From Candidatus Dojkabacteria bacterium (GTDB taxonomy: Bacteria; Patescibacteriota; Dojkabacteria; B142; WJKM01), in the NCBI GenBank assembly GCA_020429465.1, contig JAGQLH010000017.1, forward strand, positions 1-18,646: DNA of 18,646 nucleotides, written 5' to 3'. The position numbers and the translations under genes were made by a program. The notes beneath the pieces are model-generated. The model was not told the origin of the DNA, did no database searches, and saw only the letters and a list, made by a program, of their open reading frames with translations. Below, piece by piece: positions 7,338 to 14,450 of the stretch. Each line of letters starts with the position of its first letter. The first letter of the stretch is position 1.

Positions 7338-8006
7338 CTAAATCTCAATCTTTTCACCACCCACCACCTCTCGTGGGTTAAAATTAACTTCGTAAATCGC
7401 CAATAACGTAGCAAAGAACTCTCTTACATGATAGGGATGAAAACCTGATTCTCCCTCAGCTACATACCCAACAGCCTCAACACCAAATTTATCACACAAA
7501 TACAGTGCTCGTGGTAGGTGAAATCGTTGACTAACAATAATTACTTCATCTAAATCAAAGATTTCCTTTGCACGTTGACAACTTTCATACGTACTTCTAC
7601 CCGCAAAATCTGGTTGTATATCGCTTTCCGGAACCCCAAGAACTACTGCAGCTGCACTCATTACCTGTGGCTCATTATACTCCTCAGTTCTGTTATCGCC
7701 CGACATGAGAATTTTCTCAACAGCACCCACCTGATAAAGCTCAACTGATTTTTCGATTCTTTTACTCAGTAAATAACTTGGCTTTCTGTTCTGCACAGAT
7801 GTTCCAAGTACTAATGCTACTTTTGTATGTTCAACTTCCTCTGAAGAAGTTAAGATTTTTTTAGCATATTGAGACTGAAAACTACTCCACCAGACAGTAC
7901 AAATAATAAGTATTGCCCCTGAGCACAAGAGGAAGATAACAAGTATTTTTTTAAACCTAAAAAACGTATCTTTCATGTTACGATTATGTTGTAATCTTAT
8001 AAACAT
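7338..8006 (-). CDS. SanA/YdcF/ElyC-like (DUF218) membrane-anchored protein
   Basis: Of 222 residues, the first 20 are basic and are followed by one hydrophobic helix (about 20-40). The DUF218 domain then begins with the typical VALVLGTSVQNRKPSYLLSKR. Other family blocks follow: KILMSGDNRTEEYNEPQVM, STYESCQRAKEIF and EVIIVSQRFHLPRALYL. Relatives (SanA, ElyC, YdcF) act in envelope integrity and peptidoglycan-precursor or carrier-lipid metabolism, but their chemistry is poorly known. Asp103, Glu112 and His163 are conserved-looking polar positions. The start is uncertain: ATG at 8006 or the internal ATG at 7976 (MKDTFFRFKK), neither with a Shine-Dalgarno sequence. It probably heads a two-gene unit with the Ser/Thr kinase. 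Confidence 0.9.
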   Translation of the reverse strand: MFIRLQHNRNMKDTFFRFKKILVIFLLCSGAILIICTVWWSSFQSQYAKKILTSSEEVEHTKVALVLGTSVQNRKPSYLLSKRIEKSVELYQVGAVEKILMSGDNRTEEYNEPQVMSAAAVVLGVPESDIQPDFAGRSTYESCQRAKEIFDLDEVIIVSQRFHLPRALYLCDKFGVEAVGYVAEGESGFHPYHVREFFATLLAIYEVNFNPREVVGGEKIEI

Positions 8007-8095
8007 TCATGTTAAATTCATATAAACAAAGCCCTCAATTAACACAATAAAAGAATTCTTTCGGAGTTTCATAGTACATATTTGAACAAAGAACA

Positions 8096-8130
8096 TTGAC
8101 AAGTAAACCCATTATCTCATATAGTATAGT
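8096..8130 (+). promoter_or_regulatory. Probable promoter of the cupin gene
   Basis: TTGACA (8096-8101) is followed after 18 bp by TATAGT (8120-8125); a second TATAGT is at 8125-8130. Transcription would give an unusually long leader (about 80 bases) for this window. I see no recognisable riboswitch in it. Confidence 0.6.
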
Positions 8131-8215
8131 AGTCTCCAACTTGACGAAAAATTTGTAAGTTACTATCACCATTATTAAGTGGCGACTAGAATTTTAACTT
8201 GTTACGCTTCTATCA

Positions 8216-8992
8216 ATGATAAGCCTGCAGGATGTTTGCGATTTACCTATCGAATTCGATGATCTCGATAACGATTTTAAGATGCCTGAGTGTTTACATT
8301 GTAGAAGAAAAAAAGACATTCCCATCGAGAGCCTAGCCCATACACTTCTCAATAGCGCTATTAATTATCCAAAAAGCGTTTATTCAGAATATTCAGTATT
8401 TCTTGAAGAGGATGAACAAGTTTTTGCAAAAGATGAGTTGAATTATGATCTTCTTGTTATCCCAGCCGGATTACTAGGAATAGAATTTATTAAATCCCAC
8501 ATATACTACTCTCCAATAAGTTCTGAATGCAACAATATGAAATTCAGCACTATTGTTGAAGGAATACAAGGTATGACTACAGTGGTTATGCAGAAAAACA
8601 CAGCTGCATGTGCGCCTGGTACAAATCAACCAATGGTTCAAGAAGGAATAATGATTGAGCTTCAGCCAAAGGATAAAATTGCCATTCCAGAAGGTTATTT
8701 CTATACATTTGTAAATACCACTGGAGATACGGTAATACTCTCTCGCGTATACAAGCAATATAAAACTGCACCAACAGATTCTCTAAGTAGAACTAAAGGA
8801 CTTGCATACTTCTGCATCAGAAAAAATGCTAAGCAGGAATTCGTATTCAATCCTCGATTCCGAAATATTCCATCAATAAAAAAGATGTCCCCACGGGATA
8901 ATCATATGCCAGAATTAGGATTCGACCTTAGTGAATCACTATATAACCTCGCTCGTTTAAAAACCGAAAAATTCCTCTCTATTTTGTCCTAA
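8216..8992 (+). CDS. Cupin protein related to archaeal-type glucose-6-phosphate isomerase, metal ligands missing
   Basis: The 258-residue product follows the layout of cupin-type phosphoglucose isomerase. LNYDLLVIPAGLLGIEFIKS (about 75-94) matches the strand leading to the metal site. STIVEGIQGMTTVVMQ (111-126) is the central cupin strand pair. IELQPKDKIAIPEGYFYTFVN (147-167) is the second cupin motif, and the tail AYFCIRKNAKQEFVFNPRF matches the family's C-terminal strand. In active enzymes the metal is held by GHYHP, a Glu about seven residues on, and a His in the second motif. Here these positions read IYYSP (96-100), a non-acidic residue and Tyr163, so metal-dependent isomerase activity is doubtful. 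A sugar-phosphate sensor or structural role is possible (inference). The family link is from remembered motifs, not a search. It has its own promoter and terminator. Confidence 0.72.
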   Translation: MISLQDVCDLPIEFDDLDNDFKMPECLHCRRKKDIPIESLAHTLLNSAINYPKSVYSEYSVFLEEDEQVFAKDELNYDLLVIPAGLLGIEFIKSHIYYSPISSECNNMKFSTIVEGIQGMTTVVMQKNTAACAPGTNQPMVQEGIMIELQPKDKIAIPEGYFYTFVNTTGDTVILSRVYKQYKTAPTDSLSRTKGLAYFCIRKNAKQEFVFNPRFRNIPSIKKMSPRDNHMPELGFDLSESLYNLARLKTEKFLSILS

Positions 8993-9168
8993 TATATGCA
9001 AGAGAAATTTTTCAATGTTTATACCTAGTGAGATTATCATCTACCCGAAATGAACTATAAAGAGATTTTGGTATAGTCTAAGTTCCATTGATTTTGAAAC
9101 CTGATTTTAGCTAATATCACACTAACAAAAGGAATAAGCGAACCACTTGTTCCAACCGAACTACAATA

Positions 9169-9192
9169 GAATCCCAATTTTGGGGTTCTTTT
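9169..9192 (+). terminator. Intrinsic terminator between the cupin gene and the serS leader
   Basis: GAATCCC (9169-9175) pairs with GGGGTTC (9182-9188), extended by A9176-T9181, then TTTT (9189-9192). It isolates serS from upstream transcription. The stretch 8993-9168 before it holds no gene or clear signal. Confidence 0.7.
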
Positions 9193-9208
9193 GTGTTAAT
9201 GATATAAT
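9180..9208 (+). promoter_or_regulatory. Promoter of the serS T-box transcript
   Basis: A perfect TATAAT (9203-9208) lies 17 bp after TTGGGG (9180-9185, matching TTG of the -35). Transcription should begin near 9214-9216, exactly at the base of T-box stem I. The -35 overlaps the preceding terminator hairpin. Confidence 0.7.
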
Positions 9209-9213
9209 ACGTA

Positions 9214-9434
9214 GTCTCCTATTACGATCGGACTTTCCACCCAGGAGTAGCTAGGGAAACAACCTAGATCCCCCAATAGATGAGACGATATTGGACAACT
9301 CAAATTAACAAAAGAGTTACAAAGGTATGCTTGGCGACAAACATACAAAAGTAAGGTGGCACCACGAGTAAATTAACTCGTCCTTATCAGTACATACACG
9401 CTATTATCTGTGTACTGGTAATGGCGGGTTTTTT
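9214..9434 (+). promoter_or_regulatory. T-box riboswitch (transcriptional, serine tRNA-sensing) upstream of serS
   Basis: The leader senses uncharged tRNA-Ser and allows readthrough into serS. Stem I closes with GTCTC (9214-9218)/GAGAC (9282-9286) and CTATT (9219-9223)/AATAG (9275-9279). A second hairpin is AACTC (9297-9301)/GAGTT (9314-9318). Stem III is GTATG/CATAC with an inner TTG/CAA pair and a GCGA tetraloop (9325-9345). The antiterminator has AAGG (9353-9356)/CCTT (9382-9385), the 7-base bulge TGGCACC (9357-9363) and ACGAGT/ACTCGT (9364-9381). The TGGC pairs with GCCA, fitting G73 of serine tRNA. The competing terminator pairs 9376-9394 with 9411-9429, followed by T-rich 9429-9434, and it consumes the antiterminator's 3' strand. 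TCC at 9269-9271 is a possible specifier, but stem I is short and this placement is uncertain. Confidence 0.93.
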
Positions 9435-9453
9435 AATTTTTAGGTACCATATC

Positions 9454-10773
9454 ATGCAAGATATAAAACGTATTCAGGAAAACCCTGAGTTATTTAAACA
9501 ACTAGTCAAAGATAAAAACATATCTCTTGATATTGATTCACTCCTTGAATACCACGAGCAACGTTCGACTCTCCAACAGCAAATAGAATCATTACGGCAA
9601 GAACGAAATTTAAACGTTGATGCAATAAAAAAAGTACAAGGAAAACCACCATCAGAACTAATTACAAAAGGAAAAGAAATTAAGCTACAACTTTCAGATT
9701 TAGAAGAAGCACTCAAACCAGTAGAAGAACAGTATAAGAAAATGCTCTATATGACACCACAAACAGTTTCAGAGGACACTCCAGTAGGTAAAGATGATAG
9801 TGACAACGTAGAGGTTCGTAGGTGGGCTCCAGAGTCTGGAGATGGTGGTAACCCTAAAGCGTTTGATTTTGACTTTAAAGACCACATTGAACTTGGTACT
9901 AGCCTCAATATACTTGATCTAGACCGAGGAACTAAAACTGCTGGATTCCGAGGTTACTATCTTAAGAATGAAGGAGCACTCATGCACATGGGATTAATGA
10001 TGCATGGGATGAAGTTATTACAAGAGAAAGGATTTCAAATGTTTGTAACTCCTACTATTGTAAAAGCAGATGCATTATGGGGAAGTGGTCATTTCCCTTT
10101 TGACGAGGAAAATATCTACACAGTGGAAAGTCTTAAGGATTCAGAAGATGATGATTCAAATAAAGAAAAGAAGTTTCTTATTGGAACCTCAGAACCATCA
10201 TTACTAAATTATCACAGCGATGAAGTACTAGATGAATCTCAATTACCGCTTAAATTAGCTGGATTTTCACAATGTTACAGAAGTGAGATAGGTAGTTATG
10301 GGAGAGATACACGAGGGATATATAGAATTCATGAATTCATGAAGATTGAGCAGGTTGTAATTTGTAAAAATAGTGAGGAAGAAGCAGAAAAATTTCATAA
10401 TCTCATGATTAGCTATTCAGAAGAACTTCTCCAAAGCCTTAAACTTCCATACCGACTTCTCCAGATTTGTACTGGGGATATGGGAGCTGGTAAATATAAA
10501 ATGTACGATATTGAAACATGGATGCCTTCACGAGAAAGCTATGGCGAAACACATAGCGCATCTAACCTACTAGACTGGCAGACCCGACGGTTAAACCTTA
10601 GAGTACAAGATGCTCACGGTGAAAAGTATTACCCATATGCATTAAACAATACTGTAGTTGCATCGCCAAGGATTCTTATAGCTATCTGGGAAAACTATCA
10701 AAACAGTGATGGAAGTATTACTGTACCAGAGGTACTAAGGGAGTATGTTGGAACGGATATAATAAACCAATAA
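9454..10773 (+). CDS. serS: Seryl-tRNA synthetase
   Basis: SerRS charges tRNA-Ser with serine (class II synthetase). The frame is open from ATG 9421, but that codon lies inside the T-box terminator. The ATG at 9454 gives the usual start MQDIKRIQENPELF, so 439 residues is preferred. Residues 30-100 form the long antiparallel coiled coil that grips the tRNA variable arm. Class II motif 2 is CYRSEIGSYGRDTRGIYRIH (274-293), preceded by GTSEPSLL (244-251), the serine/ATP site. Motif 3 is near the end (ASPRILIAIWEN). A short acidic/lysine insertion (SEDDDSNKEKK) lies before GTSEP. Expression is controlled by the T-box leader, and transcription ends at the shared terminator downstream. Confidence 0.98.
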   Translation: MQDIKRIQENPELFKQLVKDKNISLDIDSLLEYHEQRSTLQQQIESLRQERNLNVDAIKKVQGKPPSELITKGKEIKLQLSDLEEALKPVEEQYKKMLYMTPQTVSEDTPVGKDDSDNVEVRRWAPESGDGGNPKAFDFDFKDHIELGTSLNILDLDRGTKTAGFRGYYLKNEGALMHMGLMMHGMKLLQEKGFQMFVTPTIVKADALWGSGHFPFDEENIYTVESLKDSEDDDSNKEKKFLIGTSEPSLLNYHSDEVLDESQLPLKLAGFSQCYRSEIGSYGRDTRGIYRIHEFMKIEQVVICKNSEEEAEKFHNLMISYSEELLQSLKLPYRLLQICTGDMGAGKYKMYDIETWMPSRESYGETHSASNLLDWQTRRLNLRVQDAHGEKYYPYALNNTVVASPRILIAIWENYQNSDGSITVPEVLREYVGTDIINQ

Positions 10774-10800
10774 CCACTTACACAACAAACCAAGTAAATA

Positions 10801-10835
10801 AAAAAGATCCCACTGCTTCGGAGGGATCTTTTTTT
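10801..10835. terminator. Bidirectional terminator shared by serS and HU
   Basis: AAAAAGATCCC (10801-10811) pairs perfectly with GGGATCTTTTT (10823-10833). The T-run on the plus strand ends serS and the A-run on the left becomes a T-run for the minus-strand HU transcript. Confidence 0.92.
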
Positions 10836-10855
10836 ATAGTAAAACTTGCTTAAAT

Positions 10856-11128
10856 TTATGCTACTGCATCTTTAAGCTGTTTACCAGGTTTGAATTTAGC
10901 AACAGTTTTTGCTGGAATCTGAATAACTGCACCTGTTTGTGGGTTACGTCCAGTTCGAGCTTTTCTTTCTGCTACTGAGAAAGTACCGAAACCTGTGAAT
11001 GTAGATGAGTTACCTCGTTTTAGTGAGTCAGTAATAGCATCTAATAGAGCTTCGATAGCTGCTGCCGCATCTTTTTTAGTTAAACCAGTTGCACTTGCAA
11101 CTGCATTTACTGCGTCTGCTTTGTTCAT
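10856..11128 (-). CDS. hup: HU-family DNA-binding protein
   Basis: A histone-like nucleoid protein that binds and bends DNA as a dimer. The product has 90 residues, the standard HU length. It starts MNKADAVNAVASATGLTKKDA with the helical dimerisation region, continues with FTGFGTFSV and shows the DNA-arm signature GRNPQTG followed by IPAKTVAKFKPGKQLKDAV. The start is fixed by an exceptionally strong Shine-Dalgarno sequence AAGGAGGTGA six bases before the ATG, the only full match to the 16S tail I saw here, consistent with very high expression. Its own promoter (11208-11237) and a leader hairpin (11158-11176) precede it, and it ends at the bidirectional terminator shared with serS. Confidence 0.98.
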   Translation of the reverse strand: MNKADAVNAVASATGLTKKDAAAAIEALLDAITDSLKRGNSSTFTGFGTFSVAERKARTGRNPQTGAVIQIPAKTVAKFKPGKQLKDAVA

Positions 11129-11157
11129 GTTGTTTCACCTCCTTTCATTTTGGATTT

Positions 11158-11176
11158 GTTCCTTAAAGTCAGGAAC
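11158..11176 (-). promoter_or_regulatory. Leader hairpin in the HU transcript
   Basis: GTTCCT (11158-11163) and AGGAAC (11171-11176) form a 6-bp stem with a 7-base loop, about 12 bases upstream of the HU Shine-Dalgarno sequence. It could stabilise the mRNA or modulate translation. Confidence 0.4.
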
Positions 11177-11207
11177 AGGGTAATAGTTAGATTTGATTAA
11201 CATCCCT

Positions 11208-11237
11208 AGGATAATGCTTAAGACAGTGGATTGTCAA
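11208..11237 (-). promoter_or_regulatory. HU promoter
   Basis: On the minus strand TTGACA (11237-11232) is followed after 18 bp by TATCCT (11213-11208). This predicts a leader of about 70 bases. Confidence 0.65.
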
Positions 11238-11564
11238 GTAACAAAAGGCAATTCGGCTTTTTACACACGAATTATGGGTTAGTTTTCTTAGTAATCCCAT
11301 ATAACGACTAACATGCGTATAGTATTAGGCTATTCAACAGTTTGCCGATCATTGCACAATGAAACTGATAAATAGACAATCCCGAATTCCTTCTACAGAA
11401 AAAGGTTATCAGAATTCACAAAGCAATTATTAGGTTTATAGTTATAAAAGCACTATCAATATTCTATATAGCAACTATATTGATAATTAACTGTGAGTCT
11501 CGTTTTATATAGGTTATGCCTATGAATAGGTTGATTTTCGGATTTTTTACTCGACTTAGAGTAC
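11238..11564. other. Gene-poor intergenic stretch with an inverted repeat
   Basis: No open frame of convincing composition is present, and no tRNA or recognised RNA gene. The clear structure is a 9-bp inverted repeat, TATCAATAT (11454-11462) and ATATTGATA (11477-11485), with a 14-base spacer. A shorter repeat ATAGG/CCTAT lies near 11510-11525. At 327 bp it is longer than most gaps in this compact window. Confidence 0.5.
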
Positions 11565-12377
11565 TTATTGGAGAATTTTATCTATTCGTTTGATTGATTT
11601 CGCCTCTTTTCCTTCAAATGTAACCAAAACAGAGTTAAAAATCCGAGGACCTTCAAGCTCGGCTTTGTACGGCTCCTTCATTGGAAACATAAAATTATTT
11701 GTTGTAATACTTGGATTAACCCACAACGAAGCATTATAGGGGCCACACATCCCAACATCGGTGACATATGCCATATCACCCATTAACCTTGCATCTGCAG
11801 TAGCTACATGAGTATGAGTTCCAAAAAATGCTGATACTCTAGAATGTACATACCATCCAAATGTAAGTTTTTCAGCAGTTGTTTCAGCGTGAAAGTCTAT
11901 GAAAATCAAAGGGTTGCTTGATTTGTCATCAGACAAAATTCCTTCATCTACTCTTGCATTCCACCACTCATCAAACACCCAGAATGGGCTTCGAACTGGC
12001 TCTCTCATAAATCCTTGACCGAGAAATGAAAGTATAAATATCCGTTTGTCTCCTAAATCTATTAATTTATAGCCCTTTCCTGGGATTTGAGCATTTCCTT
12101 CATAGTTGAGTGGGCGAATAATAGGCAAATTTAAATCATATAGATCTTCATGAAATTGTTTTTGTGCCCACACATGATCACCAGCTGTGAAAAAGTCTAC
12201 TCCATACGATTCTAATTCTTTTAAAATTGCACGTGTTACTCCTCTACCACCTGCAGCATTTTCACAATTCGCAATTACAAAATCTACTTCATAGTGCTGT
12301 TTGATATTTGATAACACATCTTTCACACTTTCTCTTCCTGGCCGGGCTGATATATCCCCGATAAACAACACATTCAT
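11565..12377 (-). CDS. ymdB: YmdB-family (TIGR00282) metallophosphoesterase
   Basis: Calcineurin-like phosphoesterase of the YmdB type; B. subtilis YmdB hydrolyses 2',3'-cyclic nucleotides and affects biofilm and RNA turnover. I prefer ATG 12377 (MNVLFIGDISARPGR) over ATG 12395, because a TATAAT on this strand (12406-12401) predicts transcription starting near 12394. From that start, family blocks are GDIxxxPGR near the N-terminus, NCENAAGG, TAGDHVW, then IDFHAETTAEK, GTHTHVATAD and TDVGMCGP. Most metal-binding residues are in place, but the usual GNH block reads GDH. Length (270) is normal. The gene diverges from the patatin gene across a small dyad (12415-12430). Confidence 0.92.
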   Translation of the reverse strand: MNVLFIGDISARPGRESVKDVLSNIKQHYEVDFVIANCENAAGGRGVTRAILKELESYGVDFFTAGDHVWAQKQFHEDLYDLNLPIIRPLNYEGNAQIPGKGYKLIDLGDKRIFILSFLGQGFMREPVRSPFWVFDEWWNARVDEGILSDDKSSNPLIFIDFHAETTAEKLTFGWYVHSRVSAFFGTHTHVATADARLMGDMAYVTDVGMCGPYNASLWVNPSITTNNFMFPMKEPYKAELEGPRIFNSVLVTFEGKEAKSIKRIDKILQ

Positions 12378-12414
12378 ATTTCTGGAGTCTTGCATAATAT
12401 ATTATAATTTTCAG

Positions 12415-12430
12415 TGCGAATACATTCGCA
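12415..12430. promoter_or_regulatory. Dyad TGCGAAT-AC-ATTCGCA between divergent genes
   Basis: Perfect 7-bp arms are separated by 2 bp, midway between the ymdB-like and patatin genes and next to the ymdB-like -10. It looks like a dimeric repressor site. It does not match the Gram-positive LexA consensus (CGAACN4GTTCG). Confidence 0.4.
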
Positions 12431-12475
12431 TGCTAGAATTTGGTTTCTAAACTCAATTATATCGTATATTAGAAT

Positions 12476-13282
12476 ATGAAGCATAAGAAGCGTCCAACAA
12501 TTGGACTTGCATTAGGAAGTGGAGGAGCTCGAGGGCTTGCTCACATTGGTGTCATTAAAGCATTACTTGAGGCAGAAATCCCTATTGACCTTATTGCAGG
12601 GACAAGCGCAGGCGCAGTTATAGGAGGGATGTATGCTTTCAATAAAGATATTTATGCGGTGGAAAGTTTTTGGAACAATGTCAATTACCCTGAATTATTT
12701 AAAATGTTTATTGATCCTAGTGTTGGCTCTGGACTCATAAAAGGAAAACGAGCAAAAGCTTTTTCAGAAAGTTTCTTTGGAAAAATAACAATTGAGAAAT
12801 TACTAATCCCATTTGTTGCCGTTGCGACAGATATCGTCACAGGGACAACTGTAGAACTTAAGAAAGGAGTATTATCAGATGCAATCAGAATAAGTACTTC
12901 AGTTCCATTGATGTTTGAACCAGTAAAAAAGGGGAAAAAAATCTTAGTAGACGGTGGACTCACACAACCTATACCTGTCGAATCAGCGAGAGCACTAGGC
13001 GCTGACATCGTAATAGCCGTGAATATCGACTCAGCATTTTTTTCAGAAAAGAATCAATATCGTGGAGAGAAACTCCCCTCTATGCGTGATATGGCAAAAT
13101 CAACTATTCAGCTCTTGAGGTATAGTCTGGCAGAAGCAGGATGTAAAGATGCAGATATTGTAGTCAAACCAAATCTCCCAATCACCTACCTTCGTGGATG
13201 GCTCGATAGTGATGAATTAATTCACGAGGGGGAAATTGCAATGAAAGCAATGCTCCCTGAACTCAAAAAATTACTCGCTTAA
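12476..13282 (+). CDS. Patatin-like phospholipase (RssA/YlbK type)
   Basis: The 268-residue product is a single patatin domain with a Ser-Asp catalytic dyad. The oxyanion element is GSGGARG (14-20), the nucleophile elbow GTSAG (42-46) has Ser44, and the DGG motif (159-161) has Asp159. It is expected to hydrolyse acyl chains of membrane lipids in the cytoplasm or at the inner membrane face. The physiological substrate of this bacterial subfamily is mostly unknown. There is no signal peptide. TATATT (12465-12470) ends 5 bp before the ATG, so the transcript may be leaderless. The last 12 bp overlap the end of the convergent epimerase gene. Confidence 0.94.
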   Translation: MKHKKRPTIGLALGSGGARGLAHIGVIKALLEAEIPIDLIAGTSAGAVIGGMYAFNKDIYAVESFWNNVNYPELFKMFIDPSVGSGLIKGKRAKAFSESFFGKITIEKLLIPFVAVATDIVTGTTVELKKGVLSDAIRISTSVPLMFEPVKKGKKILVDGGLTQPIPVESARALGADIVIAVNIDSAFFSEKNQYRGEKLPSMRDMAKSTIQLLRYSLAEAGCKDADIVVKPNLPITYLRGWLDSDELIHEGEIAMKAMLPELKKLLA

Positions 13283-14341
13283 ATTCTGGAACCACTTCGG
13301 CATTGCCTTAAACACCTCTATTTGTCGTCTAATTCCTTCTTGGATGGATACCTGAGGCACATACCCTAACACGTTTTGAGCATTAGAAATATCTGCACAA
13401 GTTATTGATACTTCGGTTGGTGGCTTATCAAGATGAGTAACACTCCCCTTCCCCATCTGGGAACGGATTTCATTTGTAAGGTCCGTTAATGAGGTAGGCA
13501 TCTTATTACCAAGGTTAAAAGTTGAATATCCTTTATTACGTTCCAAAGCTGCTACGATTCCATCTACAATATCATCAATATAGGTAAAGTCTCGAGCCAT
13601 ACTTCCATCCCCGTACACAGTCATCGGATTCCCATGGAATGTTTGCTTTATAAATTTCTGGATAGCCATTCCATATGGTCGCTGCAAAGGACCATACACC
13701 GTAAAAAAGCGTAAGTTCATTACGTTTAAATCATAAAGCTTATGGAATGTGTAATTTAGTATTTCTCCCATTCGCTTAGTAGCAGCATAGGGGGAAATAG
13801 GTTTATCGACATCAAGATCTTCTCGGAATGGGGTATCAGTACAATTCCCATAAACTGATGAAGATGAAGCAAATACAAGATTCTTAACCTCATGTTTTAC
13901 CATCTCATTGAGCAGATGGGTAGTACCACTTATATTCACCTCTGAGTATTTCAAGGGATCTTTTAAAGAGTGTGGTACGCCAGCCATGGCAGCAAGATGG
14001 ATAACAGCATCAAAATCTTCATTATCAAATAGTTCTGTAACCCGTTCATATTCAAGTATATCCAAATCTACAGACGAATATCTTCCCTCCCCCACCCTGT
14101 CCAAGTGTTTCATGTGAAACGTCTTTAGAAGATCCAGAATAGGAGTAACTTCATGTTCACTAAAATAGTTAAGCTCATTACCAGAAAATAAATTTGTCAG
14201 ATCAACAGCAAATTCCTTTGCTTTTCTACTGTAGAATTCATCATAATTATCAATACCAACAACGTCATGTCCTAAACGAACAAGTTCACGTACAGTATAA
14301 GAACCAATAAAACCAGCAGCACCAGTAAGAAGTATTTTCAT
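13271..14341 (-). CDS. NAD-dependent sugar epimerase, UDP-glucuronate 4-epimerase-like
   Basis: A short-chain dehydrogenase-type epimerase of 356 residues. The Rossmann signature GAAGFIG is at 7-13, followed by GIDNYDEFY. FASSSSVYG (158-165) leads to the catalytic YAATK with Tyr185 and Lys189. The segment from VYGPLQRPYGMAIQKFIK to VYGDGSMARDFTYIDDIVDGI strongly resembles the UDP-glucuronate 4-epimerase (GAE/CapI) group. That enzyme interconverts UDP-glucuronate and UDP-galacturonate for surface polysaccharide; related UDP-GlcNAc epimerases cannot be excluded. On its strand a TATAGT lies about 6 bp before the ATG, again suggesting a very short leader. A parS-like site lies in the codons for KTFHMKH (14106-14121). 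The next gene, a glycosyltransferase, is divergent. Confidence 0.93.
   Translation of the reverse strand: MKILLTGAAGFIGSYTVRELVRLGHDVVGIDNYDEFYSRKAKEFAVDLTNLFSGNELNYFSEHEVTPILDLLKTFHMKHLDRVGEGRYSSVDLDILEYERVTELFDNEDFDAVIHLAAMAGVPHSLKDPLKYSEVNISGTTHLLNEMVKHEVKNLVFASSSSVYGNCTDTPFREDLDVDKPISPYAATKRMGEILNYTFHKLYDLNVMNLRFFTVYGPLQRPYGMAIQKFIKQTFHGNPMTVYGDGSMARDFTYIDDIVDGIVAALERNKGYSTFNLGNKMPTSLTDLTNEIRSQMGKGSVTHLDKPPTEVSITCADISNAQNVLGYVPQVSIQEGIRRQIEVFKAMPKWFQNLSE
14106..14121. other. parS-like site A (ParB-binding)
   Basis: TGTTTCATGTGAAACG matches the bacterial parS consensus TGTTTCACGTGAAACA at 14 of 16 positions, with the GTTTCA...TGAAAC arms intact. It lies inside the epimerase gene. Confidence 0.65.
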
Positions 14342-14450
14342 AATAAAACTATAATATAATCACATATAACTATAACATGGCTCTAACAAGGTGGACACCG
14401 TATATGAATACCGTTAAACTCTCCAAGAATATATTCTGATTATCAGTACT

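Noticed and set aside
9421..9453. ATG at 9421 as the start of serS
   Set aside because: It lies inside the T-box terminator hairpin and adds residues foreign to SerRS; the ATG at 9454 gives the canonical N-terminus.
11130..11145. GTTTCACCTCC upstream of HU as a parS half-site
   Set aside because: It is the reverse complement of the Shine-Dalgarno sequence and is explained by it.
11881..11895. GTTTCAGCGTGAAAG as a parS site
   Set aside because: One extra base in the centre breaks the arm spacing and the last base mismatches.
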